DNA of 64,000 nucleotides, taken from contig MU004191.1 of assembly GCA_010093605.1 (NCBI GenBank), positions 1,233,832 through 1,297,831 on the forward strand. The letters are read 5' to 3'. The notes beneath the pieces are model-generated. The model searched no databases and was not told where the DNA came from. It was given only the letters and a program-made list of their open reading frames with translations. The translations under genes were made by a program, and so were the position numbers. The DNA comes from Lophium mytilinum. Lineage: Eukaryota > Ascomycota > Dothideomycetes > Mytilinidiales > Mytilinidiaceae. Shown piece by piece: positions 22,786 through 34,129 of this stretch (position 1 is its first letter; each line of letters opens with the position of its first letter).

Positions 22786-25655
22786 ATGACGAGATTGAAT
22801 CATCGAGCACCAGCCGGTGCAGCCGAAGGAACGCGCGCTGCCGGTATTCTCGCAGCGCGAAAGAAAGATGAGGAAAAAAAGAAAATCCCAATCCACAAAG
22901 TGGTATTCGAGATGGTGAAGACGAAGAAAAAGGAATTCAGGTGCCAGGTGTGTTGTACCTCCCGTTCAGACGAAACGAAGCTCATGCGTCACCATCTAGC
23001 ATACATTCGGCGTCAAATCTCCTGCAGGCTACACTTATGTTCCTGCCGGCACGCCGGACCTTACAGAGCGTTGTAAAGAACTCTGCATGCGGGAAGACTT
23101 GTTAGCATATCTTGTTTCGGTGGGCGTCTCTTCCAATATTTCATGTCCGTTTCTGCTAACACATAGTCAGGATAAGCCTACTAGGGATGCCCAACGCGAC
23201 CCTACAAGGATTGCTTATTACGTTCACCGAGTTGGGTTTCACTTTCCTTCCAGAGTTGTAGACATGGCATGCGAGTATCATGGCTATGTCACTCACCCTA
23301 ATGGAGGCTACTTTCGGCCAAGAGATCGTAATGAATGCAACTGGATCGCCCGCAGCCTCAAACAACATGGTAAACGCATCGGCAATGGCCGTGACCTGAC
23401 GTTACAAGAGACGAAGGATCAGATCAAAGCAGCCATGCTCGATTTGTTCCCGAAGATTCCGGACGAGGATATGAAAGAGGTCATTCGGCGCGCTTTTGGC
23501 CAGGTAATATGCGACCTGTCACTCATTCTTTTGTGGTGGTGTTAACGATACTTAGGACGAGGCCACAGTTGGCAATAGCGAAGAATCCCTACCCCGCCGT
23601 GTGCAGCTTGCGGTGGGCGCTCACATTCGCCACCAGTACACAGACTATGACAAACTCCTGAGACAGTCTGTACGGCGGCCCGTAGCCAGACAGATTGTTG
23701 AGGAGATCTGTGTAAAGATCATGGTGAACTGGCGCGGTGAAGATCCCGAGCAAATGGAGGAGGTTTTCCGCGAGGTGATAATTCTCGACGATGACGACGA
23801 AGAGGATGGCGACCGCCACGTCAATAACCAAAATAGCAGGTCTGAGGGCGATGAGGAAGACGATGAAATCGAGATCACCCTAAGCGAAGCTGGACCCCAA
23901 GATCTCCTGCCTTATCAACGCGATACCATGAACGCTCATCAGTTCGAGACTCGCCGCACTGCCCGCGCTCACGAACCAGCCTATGTTGTGCGTCCCACCG
24001 CTTCGCGCAATGGCTCAAACCTACCGGCTTTTTCCTTACCTCGCACTGCTCTGCAGACATCCATCGACCAGGATCATCGCCGTCCTCGTTTCGAGTCCCG
24101 TCCGGAACAGCTCGTCGTTGCTGGCACGGCCCGTATGCGCTTATCTGATCATCGTCCTGGTCGTTTACCCGCCGCAGAGCCCAACCGAGGGTATCTACCG
24201 GCTACTAACAGGTGAGATCTCATCACTTTGGCTCACGGAAAATTGCTCATTTGTCTCAGGCCCACCGCTCCATCCTTGATCTCGCCCCGGCAGAACGCGC
24301 CAATGCAAGGAAGAGATGCCCATGGGCGGCTTTTCAATGTAAGTGCTCAATACCTTGCGATCTTGCCATCTTGCAATAGCCATGTCTCTTTCCACCTTTG
24401 CATACTCATCATAACTAGCTGCAACCGGTAGAGGACGAACCATTCGAACCTATTCCAGTACGTTCTAACGCGGTACGACATCGCGATCCCTTATATGCTG
24501 CACCTAACCCAGTACATGTCCGCCTTGACCCACAGCGTGTCCGGACACATGCTGAGGCGGGAGGCCAGCAACTCCCTCATATGACTGACATGCACACTCC
24601 ACTGCCGAGAGACGCACACCTCAGGCTTCCAAGGACGGTAGATCATGAGCATGATAGGCCCATTCCTTCTATTGAACGAGATATGGCTCCGCTAGACTAT
24701 GGGTTCACTCATCCGAAGGTGACTCCTACGCATGACGAAGCACGATACAATTTGAGGAACAGAGTTCGCCCTCCACCCATCGCATCTCGCTTTGGGATCC
24801 CAGGTAACTTATCGCAAAACTCAATTGACGCTTCTGTTGGAATTGCTGCTAAAGGCCATGGACTCAGCCAAGCGTCTAAACGGCAAGATTTGGTATGTTC
24901 GCCAAGTACCAATGGCATGAACTTCTCCGCGCTAAAATTCATTTCCTATCAGCGCCACCAGGTCGTCAAACACTCCTGGGCCTAGTCACACCTCCGAAAC
25001 CATACCTGGACGCCTGTCGACGTTGAAAGGTCTCCGATATCTTCGGATGTCGACTGCCCTAGACAACTCCGAACTTTTGGCTGCAATGCAGACCATGACT
25101 CTGACTAATTTACCTTCATGCTCGAACCTATCTGAAGCCCCAGCGAATGGAGTGGAATCTTCCGCTGAGAATCATCTCGTCCTTCACGCAGCTAGCACAT
25201 CAATGCTGCCAACCACTAATTCTCTTTCTTCTCACCAATCGGTAGAACGTACCGACATTGAGAAACCCCCTCTCTCTCATTTAGCCAGTCCATCAACGTC
25301 CATGAAAGTTCTTCCTAGTCACTCTTGTCAATCCCATCTGCCGGTAAAGCCTATCACTGTTGAGGAACTTCCTAGCTCTCCTGTTCTGCGTTCCAGCCTT
25401 GTTTTCAAGATCCACCCAGATCACGGAAAGCCACAGTGGCGGCTTGAACAGAAAGCCTTGGGATTGTTATCTTTCGAGGATGATCTCGAGCTTGAAGATC
25501 AGGCGTTCGAAGAATCGGAAGCAAAAAAGCGCCGTAAGAACGACGAGAAAGACGAGAAAAGGAGAGCGTCCTTCAAGAGTTTTCTGATGTACTTCCCTGA
25601 GGCATCGGCGCGCGAGCGCCACAGAAAGTATGGGCGGGTAGGCAGAAGGATGTGA
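22786..25655 (+). CDS. DUF2293 domain protein
   Basis: Eight exons: 22786-22947, 23000-23119, 23171-23503, 23556-24211, 24260-24338, 24419-24803, 24868-24892 and 24953-25655, giving 820 residues. The conserved DUF2293 region spans about residues 175-290: LTLQETKDQIKAAMLDLFP, then RRVQLAVGAHIRHQYTDYD and LRQSVRRPVARQIVEEIC. It is preceded by a conserved N-terminal segment with DLTERCKELCMREDLLAYL and a His-Arg-Val-Gly motif. The remaining 500 residues are disordered, with an acidic patch (DDDDEEDGD) and a Lys/Arg/Glu helix near the C-terminus. The role is unknown; the basic and acidic tails suggest a nuclear protein. Exon 7 is only 25 nt. Introns are 48-80 nt; all phases close. Confidence 0.82.
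24868..24892 (+). other. 25-nt microexon of the DUF2293 gene
   Basis: Needed to link the frame of exon 6 (ending at 24803) to that of exon 8 (starting at 24953). It is flanked by a CAG acceptor and a GTATGT donor; flanking introns are 64 and 60 nt and contain GCTAAA branch-like sites. It encodes about eight residues (AKRLNGKI). Confidence 0.55.
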
Positions 25656-26135
25656 AGGAACATCATCTTGAAAAAGCTCGAGGCTGATCGGTCATCAACT
25701 TAATCCTAACGATGACATATGGGCTACAGGCTTTTTGGCGGGATTGATGTGCAGCGGGATTCTAATGGTGCTGGGGCTTTCTTTCTTGTTTCTATGCATA
25801 GCGTGGTGCGGCTGAGGCCTCTCATTTTCTTTGCTATGCATGGACACGACGGATCAATGCATGCTTATACCCCGAGGGATTTCTTGGAGTTGTGGGATGA
25901 GAGGACTGGTGGGTGGAATGCAGCCAGGACTTGAAAGGACATCCGGATACGACTAATTGAGAACAAAAGCACTGTAATATAAATATTCTGCCGACTTTCA
26001 ATTCCTTTTCAAGGTCTTTTAACAACGTCGGTGAACGTTTGCTTCATGTTCTAAATCAGGCCATCAAGTTGTGATTCTGAAATAGTAGACAGTGTCTGCC
26101 TAGCCATGGATTTGATGGCAGTGATATAGTACTAT
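25656..26135. other. 3' flank of the DUF2293 gene
   Basis: About 0.5 kb with no gene. A 71-codon open frame at 25719-25934 is most simply 3' untranslated sequence. AATATAAATATT at 25976-25987 is AT-rich and could be a polyadenylation region. Confidence 0.4.
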
Positions 26136-26472
26136 GCCATAAGTCTGGCACACAGGTCTGTCACTGTTGGCTTCACTGTTGCACACTTGACACTACTGTA
26201 AGGGGCAGCCCCACTAGTCAGTGACCACCGTGTCAAGAGGTAGTCTGATCATTATTGCATTAACTATCACATCTAATGTCGCATATTTAACTGAAGAAGC
26301 TTTAGTCCTATTAAAGCAATACTGCTGTAAGGGGTAGCCTAACTGCAAAGGAGATGCTCAGTCAGGAGACAGTCTAATCTGCACGGCTTGAACCTTTACA
26401 TCGCCTTTGAATCTTCGAAGCATATAGGGGGTGCCCCAAGCAGTGGTCAACCGGTGTGCCCAGACTTATGGC
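26136..26472. mobile_element. MITE-like element with terminal inverted repeats
   Basis: The left end GCCATAAGTCTGG-CACAC and the reverse complement of the right end GCCATAAGTCTGGGCACAC match, and the similarity runs inward for about 35 bases with a few mismatches (26136-26170 against 26436-26472). The 337-bp interior has no open frame but contains two or three degenerate copies of a CTGTAAGGGG(C/T)AGCC motif. This is the layout of a short non-autonomous DNA transposon. I could not see a clear target-site duplication, so the exact ends are uncertain. Confidence 0.55.
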
Positions 26473-26744
26473 CTGTCGCAGTAAAAGGTCTTGAACCAGG
26501 CTCTAACCCGAGCAGGCATGGCCCCAAGGCCTTCTGATTATATTACTAAGTTTTTATAATGACGGCCTGCAGTGAGCCTTTCGCTGGAGATAACGAGATC
26601 TGTACTGCCCGTATGAGAAGGTGGGTGCCCTTTCCCCGATACGGGACGTTAATTTTCACGACGAGCTCGGACCACATAAATAAATTACCAAATCTACTCA
26701 GAGAGTTTGTCTTCTTGACAGCATGAAACAACGGCGACGACGAC
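26473..26744. other. promoter region of the TYW2 gene
   Basis: 272 bp between the MITE-like element and the Tyw2 start codon, so the element inserted close to this promoter. No further features seen. Confidence 0.4.
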
Positions 26745-28217
26745 ATGGTCCAGCATCTGTTATCCCTCGTGGTCCCTCAGAAGCACGTAAAGCTCGTAAA
26801 AACAGCGTTAGAACAGCAAGGCAAGCTCAATCGAGCTGCGAAAATCCGGTCAATCTCAGACGACAATGCTAGTCTCGGATCTGGGGGGAGGTGTAGTATA
26901 CCAACTACTATATCAACCGGAGAGTATACACATTTCAAGGAAAACAGTAGCACTGCTTTAGAGGATATCTTGGGGGACATTCTCCGTGACCTCGATATCG
27001 GAACGGCTATCAGAAATATCTCTGTTACTATCTCTGATGCGGAAACACAAGAAGAACATCCCATCAACCGCAACCCGCTCATAGCAGGGATAGAAACATG
27101 GCTCTCTGGACTACCGCCAGACCTTCTTTCGTCTCTCGCTCTTACACCTTCTCCTCTCCTCTCTTCTTTCCCAGGCACCTACTCCGTCTACCCACCTCTC
27201 TTACTCTTCCCAGCACACGCATTCGCCTCACCACACTGGCAAACCCTCCTCGCCGCCCTCCAAACCCACCCGAGCCAGCTAAACCACCTCTACGCCTCCC
27301 TTGCCGCATCCGTCAACACAACCCACATCGCCCTCAACGCCCCCATCCCTCCACAGAACCAAGGCCAACTAACCTCCAACATCCTCCGCAGCCCCGTCTC
27401 CCTCACCCCTCTCTACAACTCATTCGGCCCCGCGCCAACCCCCTCTACCCAAACGGTCCCATCCCCTGCGGACTTCGAGGACGCGTTCTGGTGCTCCGCG
27501 CGCCAGAATGGCATCGCGCAGACGTGGGCGCCGCTGTACACGATGTTCTCGCGGGGCAACGTGTCGGAGAAAGCGCGGGTGCTGCGCCTCCCGTCCGTCC
27601 GCTCCGCTGTGGAAGACGGTAGCTGTGGGGAGGGGGGCACGGGAAGGGGATGCACGGCGGTCGATATGTACACGGGGATTGGGTATTTCGCGTTCAGCTA
27701 CCGGAAGGCTGGGATGGCGAGGGTGCTGTGCTGGGAGCTGAATCCGTGGAGTGTGGAAGGGTTGGTGAGAGGGTGTGGGATTAATAGGTGGAGTGTGGAG
27801 AGGATGGTTCTCGCCCCCGATGAGGAAGGGGAGGAGCGGGGAGAAGTTCCGGAGGCGGAGTTCTTAGTCTTTCAGGAGTCGAATGAGCATGCCGGTGGGA
27901 GGATTAGGCGGTTGAGAGATAGGCTACCGCCGATACGGCATGTGAACTGTGGGTTGTTGCCGACTTCGAGGGGGAGCTGGAGGACGGCGGTTGTGGCTGT
28001 GGATCCATCATTTGGAGGTTGGGTACATTTGCATGAGAATATGGCTGTGGGTGAGATTGGGAAGAAGGCGGAACAGGTTACGAGGGAGATTGAGCAGATA
28101 TCGAGGGATGAAGGCAGAGGAGACGTCAAGCTGGAGCATATGGAGAAAGTAAAGACATATGCGCCTGGAGTCATGCACTGTGTGTTAGATATTTGGATAG
28201 GTCCGAGGCAAGACTAA
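26745..28217 (+). CDS. TRM12: tRNA wybutosine-synthesizing protein 2
   Basis: A single exon of 490 residues. Tyw2/Trm12 transfers the 3-amino-3-carboxypropyl group of S-adenosylmethionine to 4-demethylwyosine-37 of tRNA-Phe in the cytosol. The SAM-binding core is visible: MFSRGNVSEKAR, then AVDMYTGIGYFAFSY (motif I) and CWELNPWSVEGLVRG (acidic ribose-binding residue in WELNPWS). The later part contains HVNCGLLPTSRGSW and VVAVDPSFGGWVHLHENM, also typical of the family. Residues about 1-250 form the variable N-terminal domain, with a Pro/Ser-rich stretch. The start codon is preceded by a purine-rich context, and there is no upstream in-frame ATG. No intron is needed. The nearest gene downstream is the arabinitol dehydrogenase, same strand. 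Confidence 0.92.
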   Translation: MVQHLLSLVVPQKHVKLVKTALEQQGKLNRAAKIRSISDDNASLGSGGRCSIPTTISTGEYTHFKENSSTALEDILGDILRDLDIGTAIRNISVTISDAETQEEHPINRNPLIAGIETWLSGLPPDLLSSLALTPSPLLSSFPGTYSVYPPLLLFPAHAFASPHWQTLLAALQTHPSQLNHLYASLAASVNTTHIALNAPIPPQNQGQLTSNILRSPVSLTPLYNSFGPAPTPSTQTVPSPADFEDAFWCSARQNGIAQTWAPLYTMFSRGNVSEKARVLRLPSVRSAVEDGSCGEGGTGRGCTAVDMYTGIGYFAFSYRKAGMARVLCWELNPWSVEGLVRGCGINRWSVERMVLAPDEEGEERGEVPEAEFLVFQESNEHAGGRIRRLRDRLPPIRHVNCGLLPTSRGSWRTAVVAVDPSFGGWVHLHENMAVGEIGKKAEQVTREIEQISRDEGRGDVKLEHMEKVKTYAPGVMHCVLDIWIGPRQD

Positions 28218-28910
28218 TAAGATATCAAGTGTTTTCGTCCAACTTGGTGACATCTGAGGGCTTTCTACTAGCTATCTTAGCTACCCCTGACTACGGTATC
28301 ATGCAAAAAAAGGTGAAGCTATGTAAAGGTATATCTGTGTCTGCTATTTAGAACATCTATACAAAATTTAGTAGTTAACAGTCCGTATTGGCATGAGCTT
28401 GGGAGTGTTTGATGTAGAAAGGGATGGTATATCATGGAGATATTTTTCCAGGCGGTTTCTTCACTTAGCATGGTTGTTTCTTGCCTACATACTCCAACAA
28501 CGATGACACGGGTTGTGATAGTCACGTGAAACACGACTCGGGGTGAAATTCTCCGCCAACTCGACCTAAGCGTCCCCTCCAGCCAACCCACATCGCGACC
28601 CGTTGCTTTTTGCCTTCTGGCGTCGCTGTCCCACGGAGAAATTATGTACCAGGCCCGCCTTCGGCATACCTGCCCCACCATAACCGAGAGATTTTGACAC
28701 GGGATCCCTAAAGCAGACGTAAACTTCGTACCACATCCCACCATCGTGAACCCCTCGTTGGCGTCCACTTTACCCGCATATAAGTGCCCAACGCAGATTG
28801 GCAACATGGACCAGCTGTCATATAGCCGCCCTCTGTCCCGTGCAGGTCGCGAGCGTGACAAAGATCTTTTTCATCCTTCCTGAGTACTCTTTCCTAAGAC
28901 CAGTGCAAAA
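28218..28910. other. promoter region of the arabinitol dehydrogenase gene
   Basis: About 0.69 kb. A minus open frame of 180 codons (28319-28861) begins at a non-ATG codon and has no family support, so it was not called. No XlnR-type or CreA-type site was clear enough to list. Confidence 0.45.
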
Positions 28911-30085
28911 ATGTCTACTACTCAGACCGTAACAGCTGTGAAGCCGTCGAAAGCAAACATCGGTGTATACACTAACCCTGAGCATGATCTCTGGGTTGCA
29001 GAAGCCGAACCCAGCCTGGAGTCAGTGCAAAAAGGCGAAGGTCTCAAACCAGGCGAAGTTACAATCAGCATCAAGAGCACTGGCATCTGCGGGTTCGCAT
29101 CCTCAGTCCCCACGGTGCCTTCTACGAAGCTAACACTCTCCCTACCAGCTCCGATGTCCACTTCTGGCACGCGGGCTGCATCGGGCCCATGATTGTCAAA
29201 GACACGCACATCCTGGGCCACGAATCCGCCGGGACAATCCTCGCCGTGCACCCCTCGGTCACAAGCCTCAAGCCCGGCGACCGCATCGCCATCGAGCCCA
29301 ACGTCATCTGCAACGCTTGCGAGCCCTGCCTGACAGGCCGCTACAATGGCTGCGAGAAAGTCGAGTTCCTCTCCACCCCCCCAATCCCGGGCCTCCTCCG
29401 CCGCTACGTCAACCACCCCGCCGTGTGGTGCCACAAGATCCCAGACAACATGACCTTCGAAGACGGCGCGATGCTGGAGCCGCTCTCGGTCGCGCTGGCA
29501 GGCATGCAGCGCGCGAAGATCGAGCTTGGTGACCCGGTCGTCGTGTGCGGCGCGGGGCCTATTGGGCTTGTCACGCTGCTGTGCTGCAAGGCGGCAGGAG
29601 CTTGTCCTCTCGTCATCACAGACATCGATGAGGGCAGGCTGAAATTCGCAAAGGAGCTCGTGCCCAGCGTGATCACGCACAAGGTCGAGTTTTCGCACTC
29701 ACCGGAGGATTTCGCAGCCGCTGTGGTGAAGGCCATGCACGGGACCGAGCCGGCCGTCGTGATGGAGTGCACGGGGGTGGAGAGCAGCATTGTGAGCGCT
29801 ATTCAGACGGTTAAGTTTGGTGGCAAGGTCTTTGTTATCGGCGTGGGCAAGAACGAGATGAAAATTCCGTTTATGAGGCTCAGCACGCGCGAAATCGACT
29901 TGCAGTTCCAGTATCGGTACGCCAATACGTGGCCGCGAGCGATTCGGTTGGTGAGCAGTGGAGTCATCGATATGAAGAAGCTGGTGACGCATCGGTATAA
30001 GTTGGAGGAGGCGGTGGAGGCGTTCAAGACGGCGGCGGATCCAAAGACAGGCGCTATCAAGGTGCAGATCCAGAGTCTGGATTGA
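28911..30085 (+). CDS. lad1: L-arabinitol 4-dehydrogenase
   Basis: Two exons, 28911-29092 and 29149-30085, give 372 residues. The enzyme is a zinc-dependent medium-chain dehydrogenase that oxidises L-arabinitol to L-xylulose with NAD+ in the cytosolic arabinose/pentitol pathway. The N-terminus [17 protein letters not shown] and the segment [15 protein letters not shown] are characteristic of fungal LAD rather than xylitol dehydrogenase. Catalytic-zinc residues Cys and GHE lie at CGSD and GHESAG; four cysteines of the structural zinc are in [15 protein letters not shown]; the NAD fold has CGAGPIGLV and an acidic residue in ITDID. The 56-nt intron has a slightly unusual GTTCGC donor. Sorbitol dehydrogenase activity is the main alternative. 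Confidence 0.93.
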
Positions 30086-31081
30086 TGGGTTGGTTCATTA
30101 GAAACTTTAGAGTATGTAATCTATGAGAATTTCAATTCCAGATTGTCCTCTCGGGTTGTTCGTCGAGGCACCTCTGGTGATGTGCAAATAACCTAGTCTA
30201 GCGCTGCGATCCCCGTCATCAATATCGACACTTTCCGCAGTCAAGATACAAGTTGATACATGCTGACCGTCAAATTCAACGTGACCCTGATTGGTTTAGT
30301 CACTAGATATCTCTGGTTTGCATTAACAGTAACGGTGACTGATGCTTAGAGCTCTAACGAACCCACGCCGCTTCACATAGCAGTCGGCTCCCCTCATTCT
30401 CGACAGCATATAGGCGCTGGAGTGCGGGGGATGGGCAATTTGGAGTGCTACAAAGAGGAGGGCGAGAATTTAACCCCTGGAAGACGCGCACAAGGCACTA
30501 TGTGGCGCTCAGATCGGCCACAACATGCGTCTAAATATGCCTCTAAACGAGGCCAACGAGGGTCTGCTGCAGCAATAGGCGGCGGCAGCCAATAGACGGA
30601 GTCCCCTCCTCCAACGGCAGAGTGGTCGAGAGGGTGCTGCGGGTGGACGCCGTTTGATAAGGACGCCGCTAGCAACACGTCGCCCGAGAAACAGACTCCT
30701 TTGCATCGCCATCATCGCCCCAGTGTGCTCCCTAGGTCCCGTTGCTTGCCTACTTGAATCTCTCGCCAGCACGCGTCCCCAACAAAGGCCCTCGGTGCCA
30801 ATTACGCTCGTTTCACCCGCCTGCCACGCTGCTCACCTCATCGAGTTCCCAGCGTGCTGCGTACTGTACAGCCTCAGGCGCCCCTGCCCCCCTCGTCTTC
30901 TCAGCCCGTCAGCATTGAGAAGCGCCTCCTGGCTGGCGAGCTTCCCTCATTTCATTGCTGCACGCCCCCGGGACTGGTCCCGACCATCAAGCCGCAAAAA
31001 GCTTCTTTCCATCTCCACCTTCGCTCCCGTCCTCGTCTGCTCCTTTCGACACCCTCACACTGACCCCCTTCGCCCTTCACA
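30086..31081. other. intergenic, 1 kb
   Basis: No gene seen. A plus open frame of 206 codons at 30654-31274 overlaps the first exon of the TM9 gene in another frame and was rejected. The last 250 bases are strongly C/T-rich (for example around 31010-31080), as is common just upstream of fungal start codons. Confidence 0.5.
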
Positions 31082-33428
31082 ATGCATTCCGACGTCCGGA
31101 GATGTGCGCTCTTCTGCTCATTCGTGGCTCTCACGCAAGCCTTCTATATACCGGGTACGTCCTAGGACTGTCATGGCTCCGGGAGTTCCACTGACGTACT
31201 GCAGGCTTCTCCATCAAAAGCTACCGGGAAGGCGACACGATCCCTCTTTTTTGGAACAAGGTCTACTCAGATAACACCGAACTACAATATGCCTACTCAG
31301 AGCTGCCCTTCGTCTGTCCCCCGACCGGACGGACACACACAGGGTCTGGTCTCATCAGCGGCGCTACCCTTTCTTTGAATCTGGGAGAGGTGCTTCGCGG
31401 CGATCGAATCATGGTGTCTGACTACGAACTCGTTATGGGCAACGATGAGGAAGCTCGATACCTCTGCAGTCACGAAATCGACCGGAATGGGCTGAAGAGG
31501 GCCAAGGAGGTCATACGGGATGGCTACGTAGCAGAATGGATTGTGGACAACCTCCCCGGCGCAACCAGCTTCGTCACTACGGATAAGTCGCGCAAATACT
31601 ATGCCGCCGGTTGGAAGCTCGGTGAGGAGTACTACTCTTCCCCCGACGCAGATCCGCAGTACTTTATCAACAATCACGTAACAATGGTCATTCGATACCA
31701 TCGAGCCCCCGGGAGGGACGGAGACCAAGGCAAGAAGGTCATTGTTGGTTTCGAAGTTTTTCCAAAGAGTATTGAGGCTGGCAATAGAAACGAAACTGGT
31801 CTTCCCGCGGACATTCTCGAACCGCAGTATGGAATGGAGCTCACCATCTCTCCGAACTCGACCTCTGTCGACGGCGACGTCCCCATAGAAGAAAACGGCG
31901 ACGACGGCGCCACCTTGACCATTCCTTACACATATTCGGTATACTTCCGGGAAGAGGAGCACCTCGAATGGCAAAATCGATGGGACATGTACTTCGTCGC
32001 TCAGGATGAAAGCTCCAATATCCATTGGCTCGCCATTGTCAATTCCCTCGTTATATGCGGACTCCTTACTACGGTTGTCGCCGTAATAGTAGCTCGCACC
32101 GTCCGTGGAGATATTAAGGGCTACACCAAGGATGGACTAGAAGACGGCAAAGCCAGGGTCAAGAGAACAAAGGGTACTAGGTCACCAAGGAAGAGCAACG
32201 AGAAGAATGGAGGTCTCCTTGACCAATTGGCCGACACAGAGGGAGACGCTGATATCTCTTCCGACGAAGAGTCTTTGATGGAAGACACAACAGGCTGGAA
32301 ACTGGTTCACGGCGATGTCTTCAGGCCACCACCGTATGGTGGTCTTCTTGCCCCTCTCGTTGGCTCTGGCATGCAGCTCGTCTTCATGGCGGCCGGTCTC
32401 TTAGTCCTTAGCTGCTTTGGAATTCTGAATCCCAGCTTCCGCGGCGGTTATGTCAGCGTTGGTATGGGCTTATTCGTCCTGGCGGGGTTATTCTCGGGCT
32501 ATTTCTCGTCTAGAGTGTACAAGACATTCGGCGGCCAACTCTGGCAAAAGAATGTCTTAGTGGTATGTGGGATCTCAACCCTTTCGGTCATAAAAACTCA
32601 CTAACGCTTCATTCAGACTGGAACGCTAATTCCTGGTCTTCTCTTCGCCACCGTTTTCATTTTGAACCTCTTTGTTTGGGCTCAAGCTTCCAGCACAGCC
32701 ATTCCCTTCGGAACTCTCGTTGGCCTTGTCGCCCTATGGCTCCTGATCCAGATGCCCCTCGTCTACGTAGGTGGTTGGTACGGCTTCGTCGTTGTAGGGC
32801 ATTGGACGCATCCCATCAAAGCGAACGTGATTCCCCGACAAATCCCTGTCCAGTCATGGTACACGAAGAGCGTCCAGGCGCTCCTTCTTGCAGGCTTCAT
32901 CCCTTTCGCCGTCATCTTTATCGAGTTGATGTTTGTCTTCAAGAGTCTTTGGCAAGATAAGAGCGGGTACTACTACGTCTTTGGATTTCTAGGTGTTGTA
33001 AGCACTATTTTGATCATCACGGTAATAGAGGTCACGATTGTGGCTACATATGTGCAGCTTTGCTCAGAGGTATGTATCTTAGCCACGGCCTGGTGCCATC
33101 CGACTAGCACTAACATCCCTGCCTTTAGAACTACCACTGGTGGTGGCAATCTTTCCTCGTTGGTGGCAGTTCTAGTATCTGGATCTTCGGCTACCTCACC
33201 TGGTACTACTTCACAAAGCTCCACATCTCAGGCTTCGTATCTAGCCTGCTCTTTTTTTGCTACGGCTTTCTGGCGTGTCTGGTCTACGGTCTGCTCACGG
33301 GCACGATTGGGTTCCTGTCGGCGTATGCGTTTGTGAGGAGGATTTACGGGTGAGTTTCCTAACATCCCCCAAATACCCGAAAACCAAGCTACTAACAACC
33401 CATCCCTAGCGCTATTAAAGCGGATTAG
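31082..33428 (+). CDS. transmembrane 9 superfamily (EMP70) protein
   Basis: Five exons (31082-31154, 31205-32562, 32617-33069, 33129-33349, 33410-33428) give 707 residues. TM9SF/Emp70 proteins are nine-helix membrane proteins of Golgi and endosomes. A signal peptide (residues 1-21, core CALFCSFVALTQA) ends before FYIPG; the luminal EMP70 domain runs to about residue 280; the first helix is WLAIVNSLVICGLLTTVVAV; a cytosolic loop and eight more helices follow. Hallmarks: WKLVHGDVFRPP, and YHWWWQSFLVGGSSS with the YLTWYYFTKL segment. The C-terminus AIKAD carries the K-x-D/E COPI-retrieval signal known for this family, encoded alone in the 19-nt last exon. Introns are 50-60 nt. Confidence 0.94.
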
Positions 33429-34129
33429 AGCATACTGTCCGCCGTATAATGAGACTCGTTCCTTCGCATCTGCCAGATTTCGAACAGTATACACACAAAA
33501 AACTCGAAAGCTTTCTTTCTCAAATCGAATATTGAACCACGCGCCGAATTGGCCCCCACATCGTCTTGTTACTACCTTTTTATGATCCTCGTAATATAGA
33601 TATCGCGACCTCACTTTTCCTTATTTTTTCAGGATCACGGGTTTCGGGTTGACGCTAATGCCGTTAGTGGCTGCTTTCTGCACGGCGCTTTGAGTTTGCA
33701 TAACGTTGGCGTAGCATGGGTCGATGCATGGAGCTGTAGCCGCGTTGGGAGGGGGAGACGGATGAGGATGATGAAGGTGGTGACCAAAAACGTGGTGGCG
33801 GCGACTTGAAAGTAGAGCTGCGGCTGTTGGAGTGAGCGAAAAGAATACATCGAGGAAGTAAGAACCGATTTCTGTCTCATCATCAAGGCTTCCATGTCAC
33901 GTGCTGAACTAGACGATCGACGCAGTGTGAACCTATTGACCGCAGGAATCACATCACGAATCCCACAGTTGGAGTAACAGTTATCTGGTAATAGGTATTC
34001 ATGGAAAGCGTTATCCTCCCCATCTACCTACCCATAGTATACTCTCCCATCCCAAAAGCCGTCCGCATATATACAATAAAATCACACTTTTGCCAGCATT
34101 GCAATCACACCCCCAACGCCCCCAGCTCT
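33429..34129. other. intergenic between converging genes, 0.7 kb
   Basis: A minus-strand ATG frame of about 86 codons within 33635-33900 could encode a peptide with one hydrophobic segment (FQVAATTFLVTTFIILI), but it has no splice or family support and was not called. Otherwise featureless. Confidence 0.4.

Noticed and set aside
23167-23170. Earlier acceptor (CATAG) for exon 3 of the DUF2293 gene
   Set aside because: It puts a stop codon in frame; the next AG at 23170 keeps the conserved frame.
28319-28861. 180-codon minus-strand frame upstream of the arabinitol dehydrogenase
   Set aside because: Begins at a non-ATG codon, occupies an expected promoter and has no recognisable motif.
30654-31274. 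206-codon plus-strand frame
   Set aside because: Runs through the C/T-rich leader into the TM9 gene in a different frame; the TM9 signal-peptide exon is the better explanation.
33635-33952. Small minus-strand frame with one hydrophobic segment
   Set aside because: No family, no splice evidence and convergent intergenic position; kept only as a remark.
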